The notes below the pieces were generated by a model. That model had not been told where the DNA came from and did no database searches. It saw only the letters and a list, made by a program, of their open reading frames with translations. From the NCBI RefSeq assembly GCF_027023985.1, contig NZ_JALVTW010000017.1, positions 49,099 to 113,098 of the forward strand: 64,000 nt of DNA, given 5' to 3'. Of the stretch, positions 18,910 through 28,427 are shown one piece after another (the stretch's first letter is position 1; every line of letters starts with the position of its first letter). The stretch is from Persephonella sp. Its GTDB lineage: Bacteria > Aquificota > Aquificia > Aquificales > Hydrogenothermaceae. The translations under genes were made by a program, and so were the position numbers.

Positions 18910-18980
18910 AATGGCAGGTGCTGTACAAGAATGCCGCGGCACTCAGGAGCGCGGGGATATCCCCTCAGACACCTGCCATT
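18910..18980. other. GC-rich inverted-repeat element, candidate structured RNA
   Basis: Outer arms AATGGCAGGTG (18910-18920) and CACCTGCCATT (18970-18980) are perfectly complementary over 11 bp. Inside are TGCCGCGGCA (18932-18941) and GGGGATATCCCC (18953-18964), a 4-bp stem with an ATAT loop. By count about 42 of 67 bases are G or C, against roughly one third around it. It lies between two convergent genes. On the - strand, downstream of surE, it is followed by TTTTT. It matches no RNA family that I can recall (no T-loop, no SRP tetraloop, no hammerhead core). Confidence 0.6.
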
Positions 18981-19007
18981 AAAATGTAATTTTAAATATA
19001 AAATTCA

Positions 19008-19778
19008 CTAAAAAGACAGAAATCCTGTCTTTTCCAATATCTCTATCCCATCGTAAGCAGTTAAATCCAGTTTTATAGGAGTTATAGAAACAAAACCTTC
19101 TCTAACAGCTGTGTAGTCTGTTCCCTTTTCTCCTTCTTCCTCAAGGCTTTCTTCTCCGCCAATCCAGTAATAAACCTCTTTAGAAGGGGATATATACTTT
19201 TTAATTTCTTCTTTATACGCTCCTCTACCCTGACGGGTTAGCATGAATCCTTTTATCTTGTCTTCAGGTAAGTTTGGAAAAGATACATTTAAGAAAACCT
19301 TATCAGGAAGTCCTTTTTTCAATATCTGTCTGACTATTTTCAATGCCAGTTTTGCCATTGTTTTGAAATCCGGATTTTTTGCCGAAGCCGGAGAAAAAGC
19401 TACCGAAGGAATACCAAGAAGGGTTCCTTCCCTTGCTGCTCCAACTGTCCCGGAATAAAAGATATCATTACCAAGATTAGGACCTGTATTTATTCCAGAA
19501 ATCAAAATATCCGGTTTTTTACCTTCCAGAACAACATAATAACCAAGGTGGACGCAATCGGCAGGAGTTCCATCAACTATGTAATAAAAATTTTCTTCTA
19601 ATTTTTCAATTTTTAATGGTCTTGTAAATGTTAAAGAGTGGCTTGTTCCTGACATATTTCTATCAGGTGTAACAGTAACAACTTCAAAATTATTATTTAA
19701 AAGTTCCTCTCTTATTGCCTGTAAACCTTTTGAATGGTAGCCATCATCATTTACCAATAAAACTTTATATTTTTCCAA
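19008..19778 (-). CDS. surE: 5'/3'-nucleotidase SurE
   Basis: Metal-dependent nucleoside monophosphatase linked to stationary-phase survival. The 256 residues are the expected size. The N-terminal [12 protein letters not shown] carries the metal-binding Asp pair. GTSHSLTF and [25 protein letters not shown] hold the remaining metal and phosphate ligands. It is divergent from bioB with a 127-base gap that holds both promoters. The downstream side contains the GC-rich element, which may act as its terminator. Confidence 0.96.
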   Translation of the reverse strand: MEKYKVLLVNDDGYHSKGLQAIREELLNNNFEVVTVTPDRNMSGTSHSLTFTRPLKIEKLEENFYYIVDGTPADCVHLGYYVVLEGKKPDILISGINTGPNLGNDIFYSGTVGAAREGTLLGIPSVAFSPASAKNPDFKTMAKLALKIVRQILKKGLPDKVFLNVSFPNLPEDKIKGFMLTRQGRGAYKEEIKKYISPSKEVYYWIGGEESLEEEGEKGTDYTAVREGFVSITPIKLDLTAYDGIEILEKTGFLSF

Positions 19779-19905
19779 TTTTACTTCCTTTAACCTTTTT
19801 GCAAATATTATACAGTCTAAAATTCATAAAAGAATATCTATAAATAGGAAATATATTTTTGTATGTGGTAAACTTGATTAAAAACATTAGTTAACGAGGT
19901 AAAGG

Positions 19906-20940
19906 ATGAATAATATAGAAAATTTTATAAATGGTCTTGCAGAAAGAGTTCTAAACGGGGAAAAACTCACCAAAGAAGAAGGACTAAAAATATTAAATAT
20001 TCCTGATGAATATTTAGACCTTTTAATAAAAGAAGCTTCAAAAGTAAGGGAAACTGTTTTCCAAAATGAAGTAGAATTCTGCTCCTTAATAAATGCAAAA
20101 AATGGTGCCTGCACAGAAGATTGTTCTTTTTGTGCCCAGTCTTCAAAATATCCTACTCCAATAAATGCCTATCCCCTCGTGCCTAAAGAAGAACTGATAG
20201 AAGGTGCACAGAAAGCTGTATCAATCAAAGCAAACAGATATTGCATAGTTACAAGCGGAAGAAGAGCAACAAAAGAAGAAGTTGAAAAAATAGCCGAAGC
20301 AGTTAGAGAGATAAAAGAAAATTTACCTGTTAAAGTATGTGTATCAATCGGAAGTGTTGATGAAGAAGACCTGAGGCTCCTAAAAGAAGCTGGGGTTGAA
20401 AGAGTTAATCATAATCTGGAAACCTCTGAACAATTTTTCCCAAATATTGTAACTACACATCCATGGAAAGAAAGATATGAAACTATCAAAAAAATCCAGA
20501 AAGTGGGGCTTTCAACCTGCACAGGTGGAATATTTGGAATAGGGGAAAGTGATGAGGATATAGTTAACCTTGCTATGACATATAGAGAACTTAATGTAGA
20601 CTCAATTCCTCTGAACTTTCTGATCCCTATTCCCGGAACACCACTTGAGAACAATAAGCAACTAACCCCTGAAAAATGCATAAAAATAATAGCCCTTTTC
20701 AAATTCTTTAACCCTCAATCTGAAATAAGGCTGTGCGGTGGTAGAGAACAAAATCTTAGAGAATATCATGATAAAGCAATGGAAATTGCAAACTGCCTTA
20801 TGGCAGGTGGCTATTTAACAAGGGCTGGAAGAGCTCCTGGCAAAGATGAAAAAATGATAAAAAGATTAAACAGAAAACTTATAACTCAGGGAGAACTTTT
20901 TGGGAAATATAAGCAAAAACCCGTTCAAGCGGAAACATAG
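19906..20940 (+). CDS. bioB: Biotin synthase
   Basis: Radical-SAM enzyme that inserts sulfur into dethiobiotin. The 344 residues contain CTEDCSFC (about 69-76), the CX3CX2C cluster motif, and the second-cluster region with VNHNLETS and GRRATKEE. GAGGTAAAGG precedes the ATG. The final 62 bases overlap, tail to tail, the last gene of the exopolysaccharide operon. No clear BirA operator is visible upstream. Confidence 0.96.
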   Translation: MNNIENFINGLAERVLNGEKLTKEEGLKILNIPDEYLDLLIKEASKVRETVFQNEVEFCSLINAKNGACTEDCSFCAQSSKYPTPINAYPLVPKEELIEGAQKAVSIKANRYCIVTSGRRATKEEVEKIAEAVREIKENLPVKVCVSIGSVDEEDLRLLKEAGVERVNHNLETSEQFFPNIVTTHPWKERYETIKKIQKVGLSTCTGGIFGIGESDEDIVNLAMTYRELNVDSIPLNFLIPIPGTPLENNKQLTPEKCIKIIALFKFFNPQSEIRLCGGREQNLREYHDKAMEIANCLMAGGYLTRAGRAPGKDEKMIKRLNRKLITQGELFGKYKQKPVQAET

Positions 20941-21745
20941 ACCTATACATAAAATACTGTTCTTTCGGCAGTTTTAAAGGATTAAGATGATACTGTATCA
21001 GCTCAATTAATTTCTGGCGTATTTTTGGCCTGTTATAAACAAGTCCATAAGCTACAGGAAAAATCTGGGAATATACATCCGGATAAACTTTATTCGGGTC
21101 TATAGGATATTTTTTTTCATCTTCAATCACCCAATAGAAATATCCTGTGGATAAATCATAAAAATTACACCATATACTCTCATTAAAAGATACAGCATGT
21201 TTTCTGTAATAAGAAAAATCTGGATGAGATATTTTTCCCAAAGCATAACATGCTGATAATAAACCGCCATAAGCCTCAAGATTATTCATTAAATAATTCT
21301 CAGGATGCTGAGGGTCTGATATTGTAAGGCCATTTTGCCCTCTGAGATGAACTATTAAATAGGCCATATGGAGATATTTGCTAATATTATTTCTAAATAT
21401 AGAAAAGTCTTTTTTCTTCATACAATATAAATTAGTCAGAGTTAAAAATGTTCCTGCATATCCATCGGCAGAATCATAAATATTAAGGGGCTTTTCATTA
21501 CCATCAAGGGTTATCTCCAAATCATAAACTGTCCCTGAGATTCCATTGCAATCTCCAATATTTACTCTATCAAGATACCAATAGATATATTTTTCAACTT
21601 CATTCAGTTGAATTCTATCTTCAAGAAGTAGATAAATTGCTGTAAGGGTGGTTATGTAAGGAATTACATAATTTTCATTTTTTACGTTAGAAAAATATTT
21701 CCATATATTCAGTGGAGGACGAAGATTATCGCAATTTACATTCAT
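20879..21745 (-). CDS. Alpha/alpha-barrel glycoside-hydrolase-like protein of the exopolysaccharide operon
   Basis: A 288-residue protein whose alternating helices and small aromatic-rich turns (YDSADGYAGTFLTL, MNNLEAYGGLLSACYALG, YPDVYSQIFPVAYGL) suggest a six-hairpin glycosidase-type barrel. I cannot place it in a numbered family. No signal peptide is visible, which is odd for a polysaccharide hydrolase placed next to secreted proteins. It overlaps the preceding gene by 20 bases and bioB by 62. As the last gene of the seven-gene operon it may trim, epimerise or turn over the polymer. Confidence 0.65.
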   Translation of the reverse strand: MNVNCDNLRPPLNIWKYFSNVKNENYVIPYITTLTAIYLLLEDRIQLNEVEKYIYWYLDRVNIGDCNGISGTVYDLEITLDGNEKPLNIYDSADGYAGTFLTLTNLYCMKKKDFSIFRNNISKYLHMAYLIVHLRGQNGLTISDPQHPENYLMNNLEAYGGLLSACYALGKISHPDFSYYRKHAVSFNESIWCNFYDLSTGYFYWVIEDEKKYPIDPNKVYPDVYSQIFPVAYGLVYNRPKIRQKLIELIQYHLNPLKLPKEQYFMYRSMFPLERVFAYISQKVLPEL

Positions 21746-23492
21746 AATGAAAATTTTTTGTTTTTTTAGTTATTATTATATAATAAAAATACCTATCCTG
21801 AACATCGGATAATTTTCCGACACACATTCTTTTTGGAATAGCAATTGGTATTCCTTTTAGACTTTTGGGATTATACACATCAACAGTAAATTTATTCCCG
21901 TTTGTTTTAAAGGAAAATTTTGTCTTAACAAATCTCTCAAGGTAATTTTCAAAATAAAGCATAGGTTTTACTATAAGTTTTCCCTGTTTATATTTTTTCT
22001 CTGCATAATTAATAAATCTTAAAATTGCTTTAGGGTAATGGGGGATATCATAAGGGTGAGAATATATAAGTCTTATTGTTTTTCTATTTATAACAAAATC
22101 AACCATACCCTTTAGCCATTTTTCTACTTTTTGTCTACTATAGCCTTTTACTGACATTTCATAAAAGGAAGCAACGTTTCCAAGGGGAGTTACAGGAAAT
22201 GCCCAGACTTTTTGAGAAACCATTTTTTTGTTATAGAAAGTTCTGTTAGGAGAAGAGCCAGAATCTCCTGTGTAATAATAACATTTCATCCCAAGTTCTT
22301 CTAATATTTTTGTTACTAACGGCTGCGGATGAACACCGTTTGGGGCGGAATATTCTTCTATCTTTTGGTGTGTTACTTTTTCTAAGCATTCGTTATTCAT
22401 TTTTATATATTTTTTTATTTCTTTATATCCAAATTTACCAAGAGATATATTCCTTGCAAACCAGTTATGTGCCCATCCTCCATGGGAACCTGTAATTCCA
22501 TATTTACTTATTATTAGAGCGAATTTTTTACCTTTTCCACAAGCATCAAAACCCTCACCATCACCAGGCTTTTCAAGGAAAGGTCCGGCTGTAATGTGAT
22601 TTGAATATGTTATATCTTTCCTCAAGTATCCCTTTTTCATCATCATAGGAATTGACTTCCAATCAAGATTAGAATCAATATGCCAGTTTATAACAAGCCC
22701 TCCTTTTGCATAAGGAACATTTAATAAGTGAGGAATATGAACAATTCTGAACAGATAAAATCTTATAAACGCCCTTAGAAGTAGGTCATCACCTACTGCT
22801 TTTAAGTGGCAAAGGGGAAGATTAACAAAAAATGCTGAGCCTTCTCCGTATTTTTTTAATGAAGCACCTATCCCTTGAAATTGAGAGTTATAAACATAAG
22901 CAACTTTTTCAATTCTGCTATCTATCTGACGGGTAAGGGCAACTGGATATTTTAGCTTTCCATATTTATATCCGCTTATTGTGCTATCTATAGTTTTTCC
23001 CGGTGGAATATCTATATCTTTTAGATAAAATTTGTTTAACTTAAAATATCCAAGGGTATATGCCTTATCTTCTTCTTTAGGATACAAACAATAATTAACG
23101 CCAACCAAACTATCAAAAAGCGGTCTATCTCTATAGTGTCCATATATATCTTTAACTCCTGCATCATAAATAACAAAAATATTCCCACCATTTTTTACAT
23201 ATTCTTCGCTCCAGTATCTAACATCATCCGGTAACTGTTGAGCCACTTCATCAGGAAAAATTATTACAGGAAATACCTTTTTGATTTCCTCTGGAGGATA
23301 GGTCAAAAGAGAAATAGCACTCATTTTGGAAAATAAAATTCCTTCTTCTTGAAGAACACTTTCGAGGGCGTTAATCGCATATTTTCTCTTGGTTATCTGT
23401 TTTGGATTATAAACAATCAAAGCTCTAAATTCCTGTGCAAAAGTTACAGAAAAAAATAAAATAATCCCCAGCAATACGTTTATTTTTTTCAT
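21726..23492 (-). CDS. Secreted protein with polysaccharide-deacetylase-like (NodB) domain
   Basis: A 588-residue exported protein. The signal peptide (MKKINVLLGIILFFSVTFA) is followed by a Rossmann-like region (about 20-240, RALIVYNPKQ, IIFPDEVAQQL, NGGNIFVIYDAG) resembling class I amidotransferase-like domains. A NodB-type barrel then runs from about 265 to 500, with VINWHIDSN in place of the TFDDG motif, HGGWAH as the metal-binding histidines, EEYSAPNG and IYSHPYD. A small C-terminal beta domain follows. Its likely role is periplasmic deacetylation or other tailoring of the polymer. The divergent first motif leaves activity uncertain. Confidence 0.75.
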   Translation of the reverse strand: MKKINVLLGIILFFSVTFAQEFRALIVYNPKQITKRKYAINALESVLQEEGILFSKMSAISLLTYPPEEIKKVFPVIIFPDEVAQQLPDDVRYWSEEYVKNGGNIFVIYDAGVKDIYGHYRDRPLFDSLVGVNYCLYPKEEDKAYTLGYFKLNKFYLKDIDIPPGKTIDSTISGYKYGKLKYPVALTRQIDSRIEKVAYVYNSQFQGIGASLKKYGEGSAFFVNLPLCHLKAVGDDLLLRAFIRFYLFRIVHIPHLLNVPYAKGGLVINWHIDSNLDWKSIPMMMKKGYLRKDITYSNHITAGPFLEKPGDGEGFDACGKGKKFALIISKYGITGSHGGWAHNWFARNISLGKFGYKEIKKYIKMNNECLEKVTHQKIEEYSAPNGVHPQPLVTKILEELGMKCYYYTGDSGSSPNRTFYNKKMVSQKVWAFPVTPLGNVASFYEMSVKGYSRQKVEKWLKGMVDFVINRKTIRLIYSHPYDIPHYPKAILRFINYAEKKYKQGKLIVKPMLYFENYLERFVKTKFSFKTNGNKFTVDVYNPKSLKGIPIAIPKRMCVGKLSDVQDRYFYYIIITKKTKNFHYECKLR

Positions 23493-23493
23493 T

Positions 23494-24387
23494 TTACGCT
23501 ATCTTCCCATATTTAGTATTTGCCTGAATATATCCGTATATTTTTACATTTTCTCCAAGAGTTACTTTTTCTCCAATGACAGATACTTTTCTATCTGGAG
23601 AGCCTACTACAACATTTTCCAGATATATGTTCTTGAATGAAAATATAGTCCCTTCTACTATTACATTTTTTAACCTAATATCCTCATCAGAAAATATATC
23701 TCCTTTCACATAAACAGGTTGAGATTTTGTTCCTTCAAGTTCTACTGGATTTTCCCTAAGACTTCCTTCTATAACCAAAGAAAATTCTTTATATTCCTGA
23801 TCTTTAACTCCATAAGTGGTAACAGGATATCCGTATAACCTTGTGAATACATTATTTTTTCCAAGATGTAAATTACCTTTTGATGAACCGACAACCCCCA
23901 GCGAACATCCTGAGCCAACTTTGAGACTTTTTATCGCATCTATCCATCTAACAATAATTACATCATTTTGGATTGTGCAGTTTCCATCACAAGCAACGGC
24001 TCTTAAGAAACAATCTTCTTCTATTACCAAATCATAAAGGGCATATATCTCTTTTTTGATTATGGTTCCTTTTTTAATTGTGAAACTTCTATTATTTATT
24101 ACATAGATATGATTTGGGAAAAGACTAAATGTTAAATTATTAAATTTCCCGTATTTTATATATTCTTTTTTTGATAATTGAACTTCTACGCGGGAATCTT
24201 TTGTTATAGCTGAGGCCAGAGTTAATGCTCTTGTTACTTTTTTTCTAAAAGATACAGCAAAATATCTGGGATTTTTTGTGTAATTTAGATCTATATTAAG
24301 TCGCTCTTTTCCTGAAGCAAGCACATAACTAAAAGCAAAAGGGAAAACAAACAGGAAGAATATTAAGAAAAAAACAACTTCAATCAA
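23494..24387 (-). CDS. Bactofilin-like beta-helix protein with membrane anchor
   Basis: A 297-residue protein with an N-terminal membrane helix (about 3-24). Repeated short beta segments typical of a right-handed beta-helix follow (LHLGKNNVF, VYVKGDIFSDEDIRLKNV, VIGEKVTLGENVKIYGYI). This resembles the polymer-forming bactofilin group found in polysaccharide clusters, where it may scaffold the synthase. The start overlaps the glycosyltransferase stop by four bases. The assignment rests on repeat pattern rather than on a clear family motif. Confidence 0.6.
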   Translation of the reverse strand: MIEVVFFLIFFLFVFPFAFSYVLASGKERLNIDLNYTKNPRYFAVSFRKKVTRALTLASAITKDSRVEVQLSKKEYIKYGKFNNLTFSLFPNHIYVINNRSFTIKKGTIIKKEIYALYDLVIEEDCFLRAVACDGNCTIQNDVIIVRWIDAIKSLKVGSGCSLGVVGSSKGNLHLGKNNVFTRLYGYPVTTYGVKDQEYKEFSLVIEGSLRENPVELEGTKSQPVYVKGDIFSDEDIRLKNVIVEGTIFSFKNIYLENVVVGSPDRKVSVIGEKVTLGENVKIYGYIQANTKYGKIA

Positions 24388-25664
24388 CTTGTTACCTCTT
24401 CTTCTCTAAATCTCTCTGTTTTATCCCAGTGAACCTCTCTATCTCTTTTTATGAAATCAAGAAAGGCCTGCAAGAAACCCAGAGAGATATAAATTCCGTT
24501 GAAAACAAAATTAAACATTAAAAATGGTAATAATCTAACCCTTTTAGTAAGACCATCAATCATAGTTCCTGTAGCTATTTCATAAAATGGAGCAAAGTTT
24601 CCAAATCCAGAAAAAAGGAGGAGAACAAGCATTACAAATACAGGAGCAATTATATTTATATCCCCTAAGAAAAATAGAATAAACAGGTCTAACCAGCCAA
24701 GTAGTAATAATGCAGGTATTAGATAAACCATTAAAAGCAGAATTCCATCAAATTTTTGGAAAAATGTGAGATATTTTGATTTAAGGACTTTGAAAAAGTA
24801 TTTAAACATTACTTGATTATGTCCCCTTGACCATCTTTTGACCTGTCTTGCACGGACATCCCAGTCTTCAGGAGCTTCTTCCCAGCATTCTGCTCTGTTT
24901 GCATAAACAACTTTATAGCCTGAAGTATACATTCTGTATGTTAACTCTGTATCTTCTGCTAAAACATTCTCATCAAAACCGCCTGTTTCTAATACTATAT
25001 CCTTTCTAAATCCTCCAACTGTTCCACCATATTGGGGTATCAAATTCAAATTATATCTTGCTTGCTGGTCAACCTGATATCCTCCACATCTTTCTAAATC
25101 AAGTAGTTTTGTAAGAAGATTTTTATCTGCATTAATAGGGATAACTCTTCCCATAACTGCTCCCACAATTGGGTCTTTAAAATTAACTGCAAGTTCTTTA
25201 ATTATCCCTTTTGGTGGCAAATAATCAGCATCAAATATGAGGACAATTTCTCCCTTTGCAATTTTTAATGCATCATTCAAGCCAGCCGGTTTACCCCTTT
25301 TTCCTGTATATCTATGTAATGGATGAATAAAACTATATTTCTGTGCAAACTCATCAACTATTTCCTTTGTTTTATCTTCGGAATGGTCGTTTATAGGAAT
25401 TATTTCATATCTATCCTTAGGATAATCTGCCTCTACCAGCAGTTTCAGTATATTAGGTGCCACTTTCTCTTCATTATGCATCGGAACAAGAACTGAAATA
25501 GAAGGCAGTTCATCATCAATTATGTCACCGTAAAATATTCTCTGTTTTCCAAGAAGTCTGTCGTAAGCAAATATAAGATGCCTTATAGCATATAAGGCAC
25601 ACAGACCGGCTACAGCAAGTATATAACCTTTAAGTATCAAAATAATTATTCCACCCATCGCCAC
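24384..25664 (-). CDS. Processive family 2 glycosyltransferase (polysaccharide synthase)
   Basis: Inner-membrane synthase that probably makes and extrudes the polymer. The 426 residues have one N-terminal helix, a GT-A domain with VPMHNEE, the sugar-nucleotide Asp NDHSED, DxD in FDADYLPP, the acceptor motif AEDTELTYRM (TED type) and the QxxRW-type RQVKRWSRG, all hallmarks of BcsA/PgaC-like processive enzymes. Four C-terminal membrane helices follow (about 305-410). No PilZ domain is fused. With WecB in the operon, ManNAc is a likely building sugar, as in the E. coli NfrB pathway; this is inference. Confidence 0.9.
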   Translation of the reverse strand: MAMGGIIILILKGYILAVAGLCALYAIRHLIFAYDRLLGKQRIFYGDIIDDELPSISVLVPMHNEEKVAPNILKLLVEADYPKDRYEIIPINDHSEDKTKEIVDEFAQKYSFIHPLHRYTGKRGKPAGLNDALKIAKGEIVLIFDADYLPPKGIIKELAVNFKDPIVGAVMGRVIPINADKNLLTKLLDLERCGGYQVDQQARYNLNLIPQYGGTVGGFRKDIVLETGGFDENVLAEDTELTYRMYTSGYKVVYANRAECWEEAPEDWDVRARQVKRWSRGHNQVMFKYFFKVLKSKYLTFFQKFDGILLLMVYLIPALLLLGWLDLFILFFLGDINIIAPVFVMLVLLLFSGFGNFAPFYEIATGTMIDGLTKRVRLLPFLMFNFVFNGIYISLGFLQAFLDFIKRDREVHWDKTERFREEEVTS

Positions 25665-26428
25665 TCATCAACCTTTTTAAGTAAAGAAGCTGTTACAAAA
25701 CTTACAAAAAATCCATAAAGCATTACAGCATATATATAGTCAACAATGATGCCAAAACCTAAAAAGAGCACAGGCATAAATATATATGTATATTCCTTAA
25801 GGACTATGATTATTAATAAATATCTTAGAAATCCCAGCACTATTACAGATAGGCTTATCAATACATAAACAACTATTTTTAAGAAAAAGTTGGCGGGAAT
25901 AGGTGCAATCAACAAACCAAAAATAAACATAAGAACAGCCCAATTTACAACAGATGTGCTAATGTATAAATATGAAAAACTGGATAAACTATAGGGAAAA
26001 TACTGAGGGAAAAATATAAAATACAAAGATGAAAGAATATTTATAAATACCAGGACAAAAATTGTCATAGATATATTTTTTAAGTATTTATTTTTATAAA
26101 GTATGATTGCAAGTATAAAAGAAACAATTAATGTCACAATAGAAAAACTTTTTGTAGGGTATTTACCGTATGTTTCTATATAGGGAACATCAAAGATTAA
26201 AAAATTTTTGTGATTAATATCAAATACTGCAGACACATAAAGTGTATCTAAAAACTGTTTACAAAATTCTATGCCTTTTTCCAGTATAAGAGGAAAAAAT
26301 GTAAATACCGCTATAAAAACAAGAAAAATAGCTACAAAACTTCCTATTAATTCAAAGGTATCAAGCTTAATTATTCTATATGCCCTATGGGGTAATATTT
26401 TTTCCTTGAGGTTATCTTTTCTATTCAT
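25646..26428 (-). CDS. Multi-pass membrane protein of the exopolysaccharide operon
   Basis: A 260-residue, very hydrophobic protein with six or seven predicted membrane helices and no recognised motif. A loop of about 35 residues (QFLDTLYVSAVFDINHKNF and beyond) lies between helices one and two. It overlaps the glycosyltransferase start by 19 bases and follows the YaiO-like gene by three, so translation is coupled. It may be an accessory subunit of the synthase or an export factor. Function unknown. Confidence 0.7.
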   Translation of the reverse strand: MNRKDNLKEKILPHRAYRIIKLDTFELIGSFVAIFLVFIAVFTFFPLILEKGIEFCKQFLDTLYVSAVFDINHKNFLIFDVPYIETYGKYPTKSFSIVTLIVSFILAIILYKNKYLKNISMTIFVLVFINILSSLYFIFFPQYFPYSLSSFSYLYISTSVVNWAVLMFIFGLLIAPIPANFFLKIVVYVLISLSVIVLGFLRYLLIIIVLKEYTYIFMPVLFLGFGIIVDYIYAVMLYGFFVSFVTASLLKKVDEWRWVE

Positions 26429-26431
26429 GAC

Positions 26432-27214
26432 TTAAAAATCTATAAAAACTCCTCCGGATATTCTATATTTGTTATATGAATCTTCAAGTCTCATATACTC
26501 AAGTTCTCCTATTAGACCAAAAGTATTGTTTAGCCAATGTCTATGACCTATACCAATAATAGTTGAATTTTCTCTTACCTCTTCCGGATTACTGAGATTT
26601 GTAGCAAGATAAGCCTGTTTACCCCAAGATACATTTAGATATGTCCATTGGTTTTTTTCTGCTCCATATTCAAGACTAATCAAATACGAAGTTGAACGGA
26701 CATCTCCCGGTTTACTTATGTTATGGAAATATCTGAATGTGCCTATAAACTTTCCATAATAAATACTTCCCCCTAAGGAAAGAACGATATCTTTATGAAC
26801 GTCCCAGTATTTTATATATGTTCCGGCTGCTGTTAAAACATACTGTTGCTCAGGACCCAGCTTAAAATTAAATTCATGGTCAAGTCTATATTTTGGTAAA
26901 TATTCAGAATTTGTCCCAAAAGATATTGAAGAGTATGTATAGAGCCAATCCGTCCAGTCTTTATAGGTACCTAAAACACCTAAAGCTGCACTTCCTTCTA
27001 TTTTTCTGTCTATGACACTTCCACCTACAAATGGTGTCCATGTTTCACCTTCCTTTCCGTAAAGCATCATATCAATACTGTTCCACTCACCATAATCAGA
27101 ATACGGGTCAAGTCTTTCATAGTTATACTGAACTTCAAAACTTTTAGGAGAAAGTGCATAAGAGTTTATAGTTACAATACCTAATAAAGCCGTTGAAAAG
27201 ACTATTTTTTTCAT
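26432..27214 (-). CDS. YaiO-family outer-membrane beta-barrel protein
   Basis: A 260-residue protein with a signal peptide (MKKIVFSTALLGIVTINSYA) and alternating amphipathic strands rich in Tyr and Trp. It ends in Phe (GGVFIDF), the signature of BAM substrates. The pattern resembles YaiO-family barrels, which often stand beside wecB and GT2 genes. It probably forms the outer-membrane exit or anchoring site for the polysaccharide. It overlaps wecB by four bases. Confidence 0.75.
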   Translation of the reverse strand: MKKIVFSTALLGIVTINSYALSPKSFEVQYNYERLDPYSDYGEWNSIDMMLYGKEGETWTPFVGGSVIDRKIEGSAALGVLGTYKDWTDWLYTYSSISFGTNSEYLPKYRLDHEFNFKLGPEQQYVLTAAGTYIKYWDVHKDIVLSLGGSIYYGKFIGTFRYFHNISKPGDVRSTSYLISLEYGAEKNQWTYLNVSWGKQAYLATNLSNPEEVRENSTIIGIGHRHWLNNTFGLIGELEYMRLEDSYNKYRISGGVFIDF

Positions 27215-28416
27215 ATTATTTCTATGCCCTCCTTTATACGTTCTAAATTCATTTTCTCAGTTAATGGATAATCTTTTATAAATTGTTGAAGTTCATTTTT
27301 TTCAAGTAGCTTTCTTATCCTTGATGCTGCTGTTCCATCTCCAAAAAGGTGCTTACCTTTGTTTGAAACTTCATTATAAAATTCTTTATCCTGAACAAGC
27401 CTGTTAAAGTAATATTCAATCTTATCCCTGTCACTATCCACAAGAAAACCTGCCCCGGCATCTATCACAACTGACCTTTCTGTAACAGTTCTTAAAACTA
27501 ACACAGGAACACCTAAACTGGCACTTTCTTCTTGTAACCCTCCACTATCTGTAAGCACCAAAAATGCATTATTAAGCAAATAAATCATAGTAGGATAAGA
27601 AACTGGTTTAGTTATATATATATTATCGGGTCTGATTTGCATATGATTAGATACTATTTTTTTGACTTCAGGGTTAGGATGCATAGACCATACAAAAATA
27701 AAGTCCGGATACTTTTGGGCTAAATGTTTAATACTCTGACATATTCTAACAAGCGGTTCACCGATATTTTCTCTCCTATGGGAAGTTACAAGAATTAATC
27801 TTTTATTTTTTAAAATATCTGATGTAATTCCATATTCTCCAAGTTCCTGAAATACTTGGTTTTCATCTAAAATAGAGCTACCAAGTTTAAGGGCATCAAC
27901 CACCGTATTACCAACAAGGAAAATTCTATCTGGTCTTATATTCTCCCTGAGCAGATTTTTTTTATCTATTTTTGTTGGAGGAAAATGCAAATCTGCAAGC
28001 CTCCCAACCATTTCTCTCATTAACTCTTCCGGGAAAGGAGCAAATTTACTAAAACTGCGAAGGCCTGCCTCCACATGGGCAACAGGTTTTTTGTGAAGAA
28101 AACCTACAAAAGCAGCAGTAAAGGTTGTCATTGTGTCTCCCTGAACAATGATAAAATCTGGAGAAACTTCAGAATAAACCCTATCCAGATTTTCAATAAG
28201 CATAGACGATAATTGAGGAAGAGTTCTATCCTTTGTTACATAAGCCCTTAAGTCATAATCCACATCAATATGGAAAAAATCTACTATTTGCTGGACAAGA
28301 TTATGATGTTGTCCTGAATTTATAACTACAGTTTCAAATTTTTCTTTTAACTGTTTAATAACTGGGGCTAATTTTATAGCTTCAGGCCTCGTTCCAAAAA
28401 CAACAGCTATTTTCAT
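27211..28416 (-). CDS. wecB: UDP-N-acetylglucosamine 2-epimerase (non-hydrolysing)
   Basis: Converts UDP-GlcNAc to UDP-ManNAc. The 401 residues show GTRPEAIKLAPV at the N-terminus, VEAGLRS, VTSHRREN and the DSGGLQEE motif with the catalytic Glu, in two Rossmann-like domains. It is the first gene of the leftward exopolysaccharide operon and supplies its probable precursor. GGGGGAAGT precedes the ATG. A perfect palindrome ATACTTAGTAAGTAT (28428-28442) lies just upstream and may be an operator. Confidence 0.94.
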   Translation of the reverse strand: MKIAVVFGTRPEAIKLAPVIKQLKEKFETVVINSGQHHNLVQQIVDFFHIDVDYDLRAYVTKDRTLPQLSSMLIENLDRVYSEVSPDFIIVQGDTMTTFTAAFVGFLHKKPVAHVEAGLRSFSKFAPFPEELMREMVGRLADLHFPPTKIDKKNLLRENIRPDRIFLVGNTVVDALKLGSSILDENQVFQELGEYGITSDILKNKRLILVTSHRRENIGEPLVRICQSIKHLAQKYPDFIFVWSMHPNPEVKKIVSNHMQIRPDNIYITKPVSYPTMIYLLNNAFLVLTDSGGLQEESASLGVPVLVLRTVTERSVVIDAGAGFLVDSDRDKIEYYFNRLVQDKEFYNEVSNKGKHLFGDGTAASRIRKLLEKNELQQFIKDYPLTEKMNLERIKEGIEII

Positions 28417-28427
28417 ACTTCCCCCGC

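Noticed and set aside
18910..18980. tRNA, SRP RNA, tmRNA or hammerhead ribozyme
   Set aside because: No T-loop, no SRP GGAA-type helix-8 motif, no tmRNA tag frame and no CUGAUGA/GAA core were found.
19860..19905. BirA operator before bioB
   Set aside because: GGTAAAC and GTTAAC fragments are present but do not form the required spaced inverted repeat.
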